A DNA stretch of 64,000 bases, taken from the NCBI RefSeq assembly GCF_001278845.1, contig NZ_CP012590.1, positions 496,001-560,000 on the forward strand, read 5' to 3'. This document shows positions 49,133 through 56,624 of the stretch, one piece after another. A model generated the notes under the pieces. The model did not search any database. It had not been told where the DNA came from and was given only the letters and a program-made list of their open reading frames with translations. A program made the position numbers and the translations under genes. Source of the stretch: Actinomyces sp. oral taxon 414. Its GTDB lineage: Bacteria; Actinomycetota; Actinomycetes; Actinomycetales; Actinomycetaceae. Every line of letters starts with the position of its first letter. Position 1 is the first letter of the stretch.

Positions 49133-49966
49133 TCAGGCGTTGCGCCGCTGGTAGCGCAGGATCGTCAGCGGGGCCATGACGGCCAGGACCAGGAGGGATC
49201 CGATGATGGCGGCGCGCACGTCCCCGGCCGAGCCGGTGGTCCCGTCCAGCAGGTAGCGGCCGCCGTTGACGATGTGGGAGACCGGGTTGTTGCGCACGAA
49301 GACCTTGAGCCAGCCCGGCAGCGTGGAGGTGGGCACCATGGCGTTGGACAGGAAGGTCAGGGGGAACAGGACGATGACCGTGAAGGAGGTGACCGCCTGG
49401 GCCGAGGAGAAGACCGTCCCCAGCAGCAGGAAGGTCCAGGCGATCGCCCAGGCGCAGCCCGTGGCCAGGGCGACGGCGCCGACGGCCCCCGACCAGCCGT
49501 TGACGGGCCGGTAGCCCAGGGCCCAGCCGGTGAGCACGGTCAGGCAGGTGCAGATGAGGTAGCGCAGCACGTCGGAGACCATGGGCCCCAGGACGGGGGC
49601 GATGCGCGACATGGGCATGGTGCGGAAGCGGTCGAAGACACCCTTGTCCATGTCCTCGCGCAGGTCCACGCCCGCGCTCTGGCTCGTGGTCAGGGCGTTC
49701 ATAATGATCAGACCCGGCACGATCGTGGGCAGGTAGGCCTTGACGTCCCCGGCGATGGCGCCGCCGAAGAGCTCGCCGAACAGGACGGTGAACATGATCG
49801 GCTGGATGAGGATGTCGTAGAACTCCCCCGGGTTGCGCACCATGATGATGAGCGAGCGCCAGGCCATGGCCAGGGTGTCGGGGACCAGGCGCGCCTCGCT
49901 GAAGCGGGGGGCGCCCGGGGGCGGGGCCGCGATGGGGGACGGGGCGGTTGCTGCGGGGGAGGTCAT
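49133..49966 (-). CDS. ABC-2 type exporter permease (DrrB-like)
   Basis: This is the membrane subunit of an ABC exporter, 277 residues with about six hydrophobic helices after a Pro/Ala-rich N-terminus. MVRNPGEFYDILIQPIMFTV, SAGVDLREDMDKGVFDRFRT and FLSNAMVPTSTLPGWL are typical of the DrrB/ABC-2 family, which exports drugs or lipids. The start overlaps the ATPase stop by four bases; the two form an operon that converges on the AfsR-like gene only 5 bp away. Confidence 0.9.
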   Translation of the reverse strand: MTSPAATAPSPIAAPPPGAPRFSEARLVPDTLAMAWRSLIIMVRNPGEFYDILIQPIMFTVLFGELFGGAIAGDVKAYLPTIVPGLIIMNALTTSQSAGVDLREDMDKGVFDRFRTMPMSRIAPVLGPMVSDVLRYLICTCLTVLTGWALGYRPVNGWSGAVGAVALATGCAWAIAWTFLLLGTVFSSAQAVTSFTVIVLFPLTFLSNAMVPTSTLPGWLKVFVRNNPVSHIVNGGRYLLDGTTGSAGDVRAAIIGSLLVLAVMAPLTILRYQRRNA

Positions 49967-51063
49967 GACTGCTCCTTGGCGTTGGAAGGACGGGAGTTCG
50001 CGGAAGAGGGGGAGGGCGCCGACGGCGCTGCGGGTGGGGCCGCGCCGTCGTCGTCCTCATGGGGTCGGCCGGTCAGGGCCATGAAGACCGAGTCCAGGCT
50101 GGGGCGGTCCACCGAGACGGTCCTGGGGGACAGGCCGGCGTCGCGCAGGGCCACGAGCACCTCGGTGGCCTGCGAGGCCTCGCTCAGCGGCGTCTGCAGG
50201 TGAGTGCGCTGGTCGACGAGCGCCGGGGCGCGGCCGGTGACCCGCTCGATGATCGCGGCGGTGGCCGCCGCGTCGTCGGGCGCGGCCGGGGTCAGGACGA
50301 GCGAGCTGCTGCCCACCCGGTCCTTGAGCTCGTCGGGCGTGCCCTCGGCGATGAGCCGCCCGGCGTCGATAATGCCGATCCGGTGAGCCAGGCGGTCGGC
50401 CTCCTCCAGGTACTGGGTGGTCAGCAGGATCGTGGAGCCGCCCTCCACCAGGGATCGGATGACGTCCCACATCTGCTCGCGCGTGCGCGGGTCCAGGCCG
50501 GTGGTGGGCTCGTCGAGGAAGATGAGCGGGGGTCGGGCGATGAGGGAGACGGCCAGGTCCAGCCTGCGCCGCATCCCGCCGGAGTAGCCGCTCACCCGCT
50601 TGCCGCCGGCCCCGGTGAGGCTGAAGGCGGCCAGCAGCTCGTCGGCCCGTTCGCGCGCCCGCCTCCGGCCCAGCCCCAGCAGGCGGCCGAAGAGCCGCAG
50701 GTTCTCCGCCCCGGTGAGCATCTCGTCGACGCTGGCGTACTGGCCCGTCACCCCGATGAGGCCGCGCACGGCGTGGCGCTCGCGCACGACGTCGTGGCCC
50801 AGGACCGTCGCCCGGCCGCGGGTGGGCGCCAGCAGGGTGGTGATCATGCGCAGCGCCGTCGACTTGCCGGCCCCGTTGGGGCCCAGCAGCCCGTAGACGA
50901 TGCCGGCGGGGATCTCCAGATCCAGGGAGTCGACGGCGGTGAAGGAGCCGAAGGTGCGTGTCAGGCCCCTGGTCTCAATCGCGGGTGGCTGCGCGGAGGA
51001 CTCGGAGGGCCGTGAAGGTGCTGATGACTTCATGTGCGTCAAGGTGGACCCGCGCGGTTTCAC
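49963..51063 (-). CDS. ABC exporter ATP-binding protein (DrrA-like)
   Basis: This is the ATPase of the DrrAB-type exporter. P-loop [10 protein letters not shown]-loop GQYASVD, signature [14 protein letters not shown] and Walker [19 protein letters not shown] are all visible, and the DrrA C-terminal domain follows ([14 protein letters not shown]). The product is 366 residues from the GTG at 51063, which has a close AAGG; an ATG at 51033 would give 356. The C-terminal ~30 residues are Ser/Pro/Ala-rich. The substrate cannot be inferred; daunorubicin-type names are only the family label. Confidence 0.9.
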   Translation of the reverse strand: MKPRGSTLTHMKSSAPSRPSESSAQPPAIETRGLTRTFGSFTAVDSLDLEIPAGIVYGLLGPNGAGKSTALRMITTLLAPTRGRATVLGHDVVRERHAVRGLIGVTGQYASVDEMLTGAENLRLFGRLLGLGRRRARERADELLAAFSLTGAGGKRVSGYSGGMRRRLDLAVSLIARPPLIFLDEPTTGLDPRTREQMWDVIRSLVEGGSTILLTTQYLEEADRLAHRIGIIDAGRLIAEGTPDELKDRVGSSSLVLTPAAPDDAAATAAIIERVTGRAPALVDQRTHLQTPLSEASQATEVLVALRDAGLSPRTVSVDRPSLDSVFMALTGRPHEDDDGAAPPAAPSAPSPSSANSRPSNAKEQS

Positions 51064-51226
51064 AGCACCTTCAAGCAGCTTTCACGCGTGGGCTGCCGGG
51101 TGGCCGGGACTTCTGGGCTGGTGCTCCAGCCGCGGTGCCCGGCGCCCGGCGGGGCATTGGGCCCGGGGCCGGACCGGGTCATTGGGCCGGGGCCCGGCGG
51201 GCCTGCCGATAAGGAGGTTCCCCGTC

Positions 51227-51232
51227 TAGGCT
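51227..51232 (+). promoter_or_regulatory. -10-like box six bases before the gene at 51239
   Basis: TAGGCT, then six bases, then the GTG start. An AAGGAGG is present at 51211 but too far upstream to serve this start. Confidence 0.45.
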
Positions 51233-51238
51233 GGGACT

Positions 51239-51898
51239 GTGAGCACCAAGGAGCCCTTAGAAGAGGATGTGGCTGGCGCCCCAAACCCGGGCGCCCCGGA
51301 CCTAAGTGCTGTGAGCCCGGACGGGCAGGCCCCGGATGCCGCGGACCCGGCCCCGGATACCGCAGTTCCAGATACCGCGGCCCCGGACGGGCAGGCCGCG
51401 GCGGACCCGGCCCCGGAGCTGACGGCCGCCGAGGCCAGGTGGGTCGCGCTCATGCGCCGTACCATGCCCCAGGAGCTGCGCCCCATGCTGCTGGCGCCTG
51501 ACTGGTACCAGGGCATGGAGGAGGCCGAGCCCCAGGGGCGCTGCATGGCCTGGTACGACCTGGTGGCGGACCGTTACGTGCTGCTCACCGTGGGCGCCTT
51601 CTACGACGGGGAGCAGACCGTCGTGGGCTCCATGCACTGCCAGTGCATGTACCTGCAGCCTGATGACAGGTGCTGCCCCAGTCAGAGGTTCCAGGGGTCT
51701 CTTGAGGAACAGGTCGCCCGCGCCCGTGACTGGCTGCTCTGGATGGCCCACAGGCCCGTGGACCGCATGGAGTGGGGCGGTGTGACCACGGAGTACCGGT
51801 TCGCCGACGACGGCGTCGGTATCTCGGCCTCCGGCTGCAATGCCCTCCGGCGGCTCCCGCCCCGGCAGGTGGTCAGGGTTCCCACCCGCGTTCTGTGA
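51239..51898 (+). CDS. Hypothetical Cys-rich protein
   Basis: I do not recognise this 219-residue protein. The first ~60 residues are low-complexity Pro/Ala/Asp (PDGQAPDAADPAPDTAVP) and probably disordered. The rest looks folded: a helix (AEARWVALMRRTMPQELRPM), strands (YVLLTVGAFYDGEQTVVGS), then a cysteine cluster MHCQCMYLQPDDRCCPSQ that could bind metal, followed by a helix ARDWLLWMAHRPVD. There is no signal peptide, so it is probably cytosolic. It starts with a leaderless-type GTG. It stands alone between the ABC exporter and a small membrane-protein gene. Confidence 0.6.
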   Translation: MSTKEPLEEDVAGAPNPGAPDLSAVSPDGQAPDAADPAPDTAVPDTAAPDGQAAADPAPELTAAEARWVALMRRTMPQELRPMLLAPDWYQGMEEAEPQGRCMAWYDLVADRYVLLTVGAFYDGEQTVVGSMHCQCMYLQPDDRCCPSQRFQGSLEEQVARARDWLLWMAHRPVDRMEWGGVTTEYRFADDGVGISASGCNALRRLPPRQVVRVPTRVL

Positions 51899-52262
51899 GC
51901 GGGTAGGGGATGCCGATCGGGTCCTATCAATTTGAAGAGTCTAAGAAGTAAACCGGTGGGGCTGCCAGGACGGCGGCGCCGAACCCGGCCTAGACCAGGC
52001 AATAAGCGTGTTCGCTTATTGTGAGATCGTTCTGACCTGCCGGTTCTTGAGGCAAGAGGCCCGAACCAGGCCTTGCTGACGTTGTGTAACGTTATTCGCC
52101 TCCGGGAATCTGCAGGTCAGAGGCTTTTCGGGGGTGTCGTGACAAAGTCGTTAGGAAACGAGGGCATTGAGGTCCGCCAGCCGCCCCCATCAATGGGTGA
52201 CGATGACGAGGGTGGAGTGCTACCATTAATATTGTCATAACGTGTTGTTGGGTAAGGATAAG
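51899..52262 (+). other. AT-richer intergenic region with inverted repeat
   Basis: These 364 bases have noticeably lower GC than the neighbourhood and no recognisable gene. They contain the inverted repeat at 52000-52021 and, near the end, a promoter-like ATGACG (52203) and TAATAT (52227) with an 18-base spacer, which would serve the small membrane protein gene. Confidence 0.45.
52000..52021. repeat. 9-bp perfect inverted repeat
   Basis: CAATAAGCG and CGCTTATTG flank a 4-base loop. It is AT-rich for this genome. It could be an operator, an element end or a small terminator. Confidence 0.6.
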
Positions 52263-52526
52263 ATGATGCAGGAACCCACGACGATCGTGTACAGCCCCCA
52301 GCACGTCATTGTGCTGGTCATTGTCCTGGTGCTGACCGTGGTCGCGCTGGTCCAGGTGTGGCGCCAGAACAACACTATGCCAACTGCCGGGAAGGTCGTC
52401 TGGACCGCTGTCATTATCATTCTGGTGGGGGTCGGGCCGGTCGCGTGGTACTGCTGGCGGCTGGGAGACAGGTTGCTGAACAGCAAGATCCTGAAGGAAC
52501 CCCGGAGCCGTCGGTCAGGGTCGTGA
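52263..52526 (+). CDS. Small membrane protein (PLDc_N-like)
   Basis: This encodes 87 residues from ATG 52263, with TAAGGA upstream; a TTG at 52242 is a less likely start. Two membrane helices are visible: VIVLVIVLVLTVVALVQVW and KVVWTAVIIILVGVGPVAWY. The second resembles the short PLDc_N domain found in many small actinobacterial membrane proteins. A basic tail (KEPRSRRSGS) is probably cytoplasmic. Function unknown. Confidence 0.65.
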   Translation: MMQEPTTIVYSPQHVIVLVIVLVLTVVALVQVWRQNNTMPTAGKVVWTAVIIILVGVGPVAWYCWRLGDRLLNSKILKEPRSRRSGS

Positions 52527-52892
52527 GCGCCCAGGTGCCGGTACAGCTGCGCCCAGGACGTGCGGCTGCGTGGTGACTCGCTCCCGTGGCGAGGATCCGG
52601 GGTAAGGACCCGGAGCTCCGCCTCGGGGGCGAGCCTCTGGGGCGCCGTCGCTCTGCCTCACCGCCTTGTGTAGCAGGGCTCATGTGGTGCGTGCTGTCCT
52701 TGACCAGGACCAGGGTGGCGCGCTCCCGCGTCGCGGCGGTGCCTGGGCCGCGGGCAGGGCAGCGTGGAGTGCCCCCACGTCGGGCGGTGCTCTCCCACGG
52801 GTTGCACGAGTTCTTGCAGAGGCGTGGACGTCCTCCGTTCTCACGAGCAATAAGTACCGTTCTCGCGACGGTGGGCCTGGGCGGGGGGCGCC
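52527..52892. other. Intergenic region with decayed coaA-like sequence
   Basis: These 366 bases hold no intact gene. They contain a diverged copy of the 3' end of coaA at 52655-52740 and a further scrap resembling coaA sequence near 52778-52804. The rest is unassigned. Confidence 0.55.
52655..52740 (-). pseudogene. Duplicated fragment of the coaA 3' end
   Basis: This stretch matches the 3' end of coaA (52890-52980); 46 bases are identical (52677-52722 and 52916-52961). On the minus strand it still reads ERATLVLVKDSTHHMS, the coaA C-terminus, but lacks the rest of the gene. It is probably a remnant of a tandem duplication or rearrangement. Confidence 0.75.
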
Positions 52893-54038
52893 TCACGCCT
52901 TGCGCAGTAGGACCCGGCTCATGTGGTGCGTGCTGTCCTTGACCAGGACCAGGGTGGCGCGTTCCCGCGTCGGGGCGATGTTCTCCCGCAGGTTGGCCAG
53001 GTTGACGCTCTCCCAGATCCCCCGGGCGGCGTCCACCGCGATGTCGTCGGGGATCTGGGCGAAGCGCCGGAAGTAGGAGTCGGGGCGGGTGAAGGCCGTG
53101 TGCTTCAGGGTCAGGAACCGCTCCAGGTACCAGCGCTCAATGTCCTGGCTGCGGGCGTCCACGTAGATGGAGAAGTCAATGAAGTCCGACACCGCCAGGC
53201 TGCTGGGTGCGGGCCCCCACGGGCCGGAGGGGCGCAGGCGCGGGGCCGGCTGGAGGACGTTGAGCCCCTCCAGGACCAGCACGTCAGGGCGCTCCACCAC
53301 CGTACGCGCCCCGGGGACCACGTCGTAGGTGGTGTGGGAGTACACCGGTGCCTCCACCCGGGGCGCCCCCGACTTCACCGCCGCCACGAACTCCAGCAGC
53401 GCCCGCCGGTCGTAGGACTCGGGGAAGCCCTTGCGCCCCGTCAGGCCCCGCCGCTCCAGGACCGCGTTGGGCAGCAGGAAGCCGTCGGTGGTCACCAGGT
53501 CCACCCGCGGCGTGGTCGGGAAGCGCGCCAGCAGGTGGGCCAGGAGGCGGGCGGTGGTGGACTTGCCCACCGCCACGCTGCCCGCCACCGCCACCACGAA
53601 GGGGGTGGCGGGCTCGCTGACCCCCAGGAAGTCGGCGGTGCGCCGGGCGCGCTCGCGGGTGGCGGAGATGTAGTTCTCCAGCAGCGCGGACAGGGGCCGG
53701 TAGACGGCGTCCACCTCCGCCAGGTCAATGGGGTCGCCCAGGCCGCGCAGCTTCTCCACGTCCGCCTGCGTCAGGGGCAGGGGCGTAGTGGAGGCCAGGG
53801 CGGACCACTGCTCACGCCCCAGCTCCAGGTAGGGTGAGGCGCTGACCTCGGGCGCGGTACCGGGCTGGCCGGGTGAGGCGCTGCCGACGCCGGGCACACC
53901 CGGGGAGCCAGTCTGGTGGGGCATGCGGCCGACGTCGGGCGCACCCAGGGTGCCGATCTGGCCGGGTGCGGCCGGGCGGGCGTCGGCGTCGGGCACCAGG
54001 GAGGTGGGCGACGCCGGGACCGGGGACGGGATGCTCAC
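52893..54038 (-). CDS. coaA: Pantothenate kinase, type I
   Basis: It phosphorylates pantothenate in the first committed step of CoA synthesis. It has 381 residues, about 70 more than usual because of a Pro/Gly/Ala-rich N-terminal stretch with repeated units (GAPDVGRMP, SPGVPGVG). The enzyme proper begins SPYLELGREQWSAL. P-loop AGSVAVGKST, DLVTTDGFLLPN, RKGFPESYDRRALL and DVLVLEGLNVLQ are the family motifs. The GTG start has CACACT six bases before it and no Shine-Dalgarno. glmS is divergent, 122 bp away. Confidence 0.95.
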   Translation of the reverse strand: MSIPSPVPASPTSLVPDADARPAAPGQIGTLGAPDVGRMPHQTGSPGVPGVGSASPGQPGTAPEVSASPYLELGREQWSALASTTPLPLTQADVEKLRGLGDPIDLAEVDAVYRPLSALLENYISATRERARRTADFLGVSEPATPFVVAVAGSVAVGKSTTARLLAHLLARFPTTPRVDLVTTDGFLLPNAVLERRGLTGRKGFPESYDRRALLEFVAAVKSGAPRVEAPVYSHTTYDVVPGARTVVERPDVLVLEGLNVLQPAPRLRPSGPWGPAPSSLAVSDFIDFSIYVDARSQDIERWYLERFLTLKHTAFTRPDSYFRRFAQIPDDIAVDAARGIWESVNLANLRENIAPTRERATLVLVKDSTHHMSRVLLRKA

Positions 54039-54044
54039 TGGTCA

Positions 54045-54050
54045 AGTGTG
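54045..54050 (-). promoter_or_regulatory. -10-like box six bases before coaA start
   Basis: CACACT (minus strand), six bases, GTG. The same hexamer and spacing occur before acpS. Confidence 0.35.
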
Positions 54051-54160
54051 ACGCATTGTCAGGTCGATCTCGCACCAGGTGTCAGGGTGCCGACGGGAAT
54101 CACACGAACCACCGGTGCGACCGGTTGTGCGGGCCCTGGCGGCGTGCTTCCATCGGGACC

Positions 54161-56149
54161 ATGTGTGGAATTGTTGGACACGTGGGTCCCCTGGATCCCT
54201 CGAACCGGAGCCTGACCGTCCTCATGGACGGGCTGGGGCGCCTGGAGTACCGCGGCTACGACTCGGCCGGGGTCGCGCTGCTCACCGGTACCGACCCGGT
54301 CGAGGGGGTCACCCTGGTCAAGGTCGCCGGCAAGCTCGCGGGCTTGCGCGCCGCCCTGGACGCCGACCCGCCCGCCCCCGCCACGGCCGGCATCGGGCAC
54401 ACCCGCTGGGCCACCCACGGCGGCCCCACCGCCGTCAACGCCCACCCCCACCGCGCCGGGCGGCTGGCAGTGGTCCACAACGGCATTATCGAGAACTTCC
54501 GCACCCTGCGCACCGAGGTCGAGGCCGCGGGCCGGGTGCTGCTGTCCGACACCGACACCGAGGTCGTCGCCCACCTCCTGGACCTGGACTACACCGCCCG
54601 CCTGGCCGCCGCCGGGCTCCTGGGCCCGGTCCCCTCCGCGGACGGCGCCCCTGCCGGTTCCGACGCCCCGGCCTCCTCCGCGGCTGACGCCTCGGCCCCC
54701 GCCGCCACCGGCCACCGGGCCGCAATGCTCCTGGTGGAGTCCGTGCGCGCCGTCGCCGCCCGCCTGGAGGGCACCTTCGCCCTCCTGGTCCTGACCCCCG
54801 ACGCCCCCGGCACCATCGTGGCCGCCCGCCGCTCCAGCCCCCTGGTCATCGGCCTGGGCGAGGGGGAGAACTTCCTGGGTTCCGACGTGGCCGCCTTCGT
54901 CGCCTTCACCTCCCGGGCCGCCGAGGTCGACGACGACCAGGTCCTGGCCCTGAGCGCCGACGCCGTGCGCGTGTGGGACAAGGACGGCAACGCCGTCGAG
55001 CCCAGGACCTGGGAGGTCACCTGGGACGCCTCGGCGGCCGTCAAGGGCGGGTACGCCACCTTCATGGACAAGGAGATCCACGAGCAGCCCGCCGCCGTGG
55101 CCGACACCCTGCGCGGGCGCGTGGACGGGGCCGGCGCGATCGTCCTGGACGAGATGCGCATCGAGCCGACCATCCTGCGCAGCATTGACAAGATCATTGT
55201 CGTCGCCTGCGGCACGGCCGCCTACGCCGGGCACGTGGCCAAGTACGCCATTGAGCACTGGTGCCGCATCCCCGTGGAGATCGAGCTGGCCCACGAGTTC
55301 CGCTACCGCGACCCCATTGTCAGCGAGAAGACCCTGACCGTGGCCATCTCCCAGTCGGGGGAGACCATGGACACCATTCAGGCGGTGCGCCACGCCCGCG
55401 AGCAGGGCTCCAAGGTACTGGCCATCGTCAACACCTACGGGTCGACCATCGCCCGCGAGGCCGACGCCGTCCTGTACACCCACGCCGGGCCGGAGGTGGC
55501 CGTGGCCTCCACCAAGGCCTTCCTCGCCCAGATCACCGCCTGCTACCTGCTGGGCCTGTACCTGGCGCAGCTGCGCGGCAACAAGTGGCCCGACGAGGTC
55601 GCCGACTACCTGGACAAGCTCGGCCGGATGCCCGCCAAGATCCAGCGCCTCATCGACGGGCAGGAGCAGGCCGTGCGGGCCCTGGGCGCCGAGCTGTCCG
55701 ACCGGGCGTCCTTCCTGTTCCTGGGTCGGCACGTGGGCTACCCGGTGGCCCTGGAAGGGGCGCTCAAGCTCAAGGAGCTCGCCTACGTCCACGCCGAGGG
55801 CTTCGCCGCCGGGGAGCTCAAGCACGGGCCCATCGCCCTGGTGGAGGACGGCCTGCCCGTCTTCATCATTGTGCCCACGCCCCGCCGCCCCGTCCTGCAC
55901 GACAAGGTCATCTCCAATATTCAGGAGGTCCGCGCCCGCGGCGCCCGCGCCATTGTCATCGCCGAGGAGGGCGACGCCGCCGTGGACGCCTTCGCCGACG
56001 ACGTCATCCGGGTCCCCGCCACGCCCACCCTCATGTGGCCGCTGCTCACGGTGGTGCCGCTGCAGATCTTCGCCGCCGCCCTGGCCGACGCCAAGGGCCT
56101 GGACATCGACCAGCCCCGCAACCTCGCCAAGTCCGTCACCGTGGAGTGA
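54161..56149 (+). CDS. glmS: Glutamine-fructose-6-phosphate aminotransferase
   Basis: It makes glucosamine-6-phosphate from fructose-6-phosphate and glutamine, the entry to UDP-GlcNAc. It has 662 residues. The start is fixed by the N-terminal nucleophile: MCGIVGHVGP, with Cys2 exposed after Met removal. The glutaminase domain (HTRWATHG, NGIIENF) is followed by two SIS domains (SQSGETMDTIQAV, VASTKAFLAQ, LKELAYVHAEGFAAGELKHG) and the terminal KSVTVE. A low-complexity Ala/Pro/Ser insertion of ~35 residues lies in the glutaminase domain (about residues 155-190). No Shine-Dalgarno is seen. Confidence 0.96.
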   Translation: MCGIVGHVGPLDPSNRSLTVLMDGLGRLEYRGYDSAGVALLTGTDPVEGVTLVKVAGKLAGLRAALDADPPAPATAGIGHTRWATHGGPTAVNAHPHRAGRLAVVHNGIIENFRTLRTEVEAAGRVLLSDTDTEVVAHLLDLDYTARLAAAGLLGPVPSADGAPAGSDAPASSAADASAPAATGHRAAMLLVESVRAVAARLEGTFALLVLTPDAPGTIVAARRSSPLVIGLGEGENFLGSDVAAFVAFTSRAAEVDDDQVLALSADAVRVWDKDGNAVEPRTWEVTWDASAAVKGGYATFMDKEIHEQPAAVADTLRGRVDGAGAIVLDEMRIEPTILRSIDKIIVVACGTAAYAGHVAKYAIEHWCRIPVEIELAHEFRYRDPIVSEKTLTVAISQSGETMDTIQAVRHAREQGSKVLAIVNTYGSTIAREADAVLYTHAGPEVAVASTKAFLAQITACYLLGLYLAQLRGNKWPDEVADYLDKLGRMPAKIQRLIDGQEQAVRALGAELSDRASFLFLGRHVGYPVALEGALKLKELAYVHAEGFAAGELKHGPIALVEDGLPVFIIVPTPRRPVLHDKVISNIQEVRARGARAIVIAEEGDAAVDAFADDVIRVPATPTLMWPLLTVVPLQIFAAALADAKGLDIDQPRNLAKSVTVE

Positions 56150-56168
56150 GGCGGCCGGTCCGCCGGCC

Positions 56169-56555
56169 TCAGGATTCGGCGACGACGAAGGCCTGGGCGA
56201 TGCCGGCGTCGTGCGCCAGGGACAGGTGCCAGCGCCGCGCCCCGAGCCCGGCCGCCGCACTCGCCACGACCCCGCTCAGGACCAGGCGCGGGGGGACGGA
56301 CCCGCCGCCGCGGACCTCGATATCGCGGTAGCGCCAGCCGGCCGGCGTCGGCCGGTCCGCGTCGGCCAGCGCGCCGCCCAGGGCCTTGAGCACGGCCTCC
56401 TTGGCGGCCAGGCGCGCAGCCACTGACCGCGCCCGGCCCCCGCAGGCGGCCGCCTCGGCGCCGGTCAGCAGGCGCGGGACCAGCCCCGGCACCGCTTCCA
56501 GGCGCGCCGCCAGGCGGGCCACGTCGACCACGTCCACTCCGATTCCCACGATCAC
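56169..56555 (-). CDS. acpS: Holo-[acyl-carrier-protein] synthase
   Basis: It transfers phosphopantetheine from CoA to acyl carrier protein. It has 128 residues from GTG 56555 (MIVGIGVDVVDVARL); the Mg ligand Asp is in GVDVVDV and the Glu in RLAAKEAVLKALG. LSLAHDAGIAQAFVV ends the fold. Upstream frame is open but not AcpS-like. CACACT lies six bases before the start. Convergent with glmS. Confidence 0.93.
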   Translation of the reverse strand: MIVGIGVDVVDVARLAARLEAVPGLVPRLLTGAEAAACGGRARSVAARLAAKEAVLKALGGALADADRPTPAGWRYRDIEVRGGGSVPPRLVLSGVVASAAAGLGARRWHLSLAHDAGIAQAFVVAES

Positions 56556-56561
56556 GCCCCC

Positions 56562-56567
56562 AGTGTG
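56562..56567 (-). promoter_or_regulatory. -10-like box six bases before acpS start
   Basis: CACACT (minus strand), six bases, GTG; no Shine-Dalgarno. Confidence 0.35.
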
Positions 56568-56612
56568 CCCCGGCGCGCCCGCCCGGGCCCGGCGCGCTGG
56601 GGCGCGCGGTGC

Positions 56613-56618
56613 CACCAT
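56613..56618 (+). promoter_or_regulatory. -10-like box six bases before nnr start
   Basis: CACCAT, six bases, GTG; no Shine-Dalgarno. Weak match to a -10 but the same layout as its neighbours. Confidence 0.25.
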
Positions 56619-56624
56619 GGGACG

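Noticed and set aside
45486..50060. About 1,500-codon minus-strand frame opposite glmM and the AfsR-like gene
   Set aside because: Antisense shadow: the plus-strand genes have clear motifs and the antisense product is Gly/Ala/Arg-rich without any recognisable domain. Only the part from 49133 is real, in another frame, as the permease gene.
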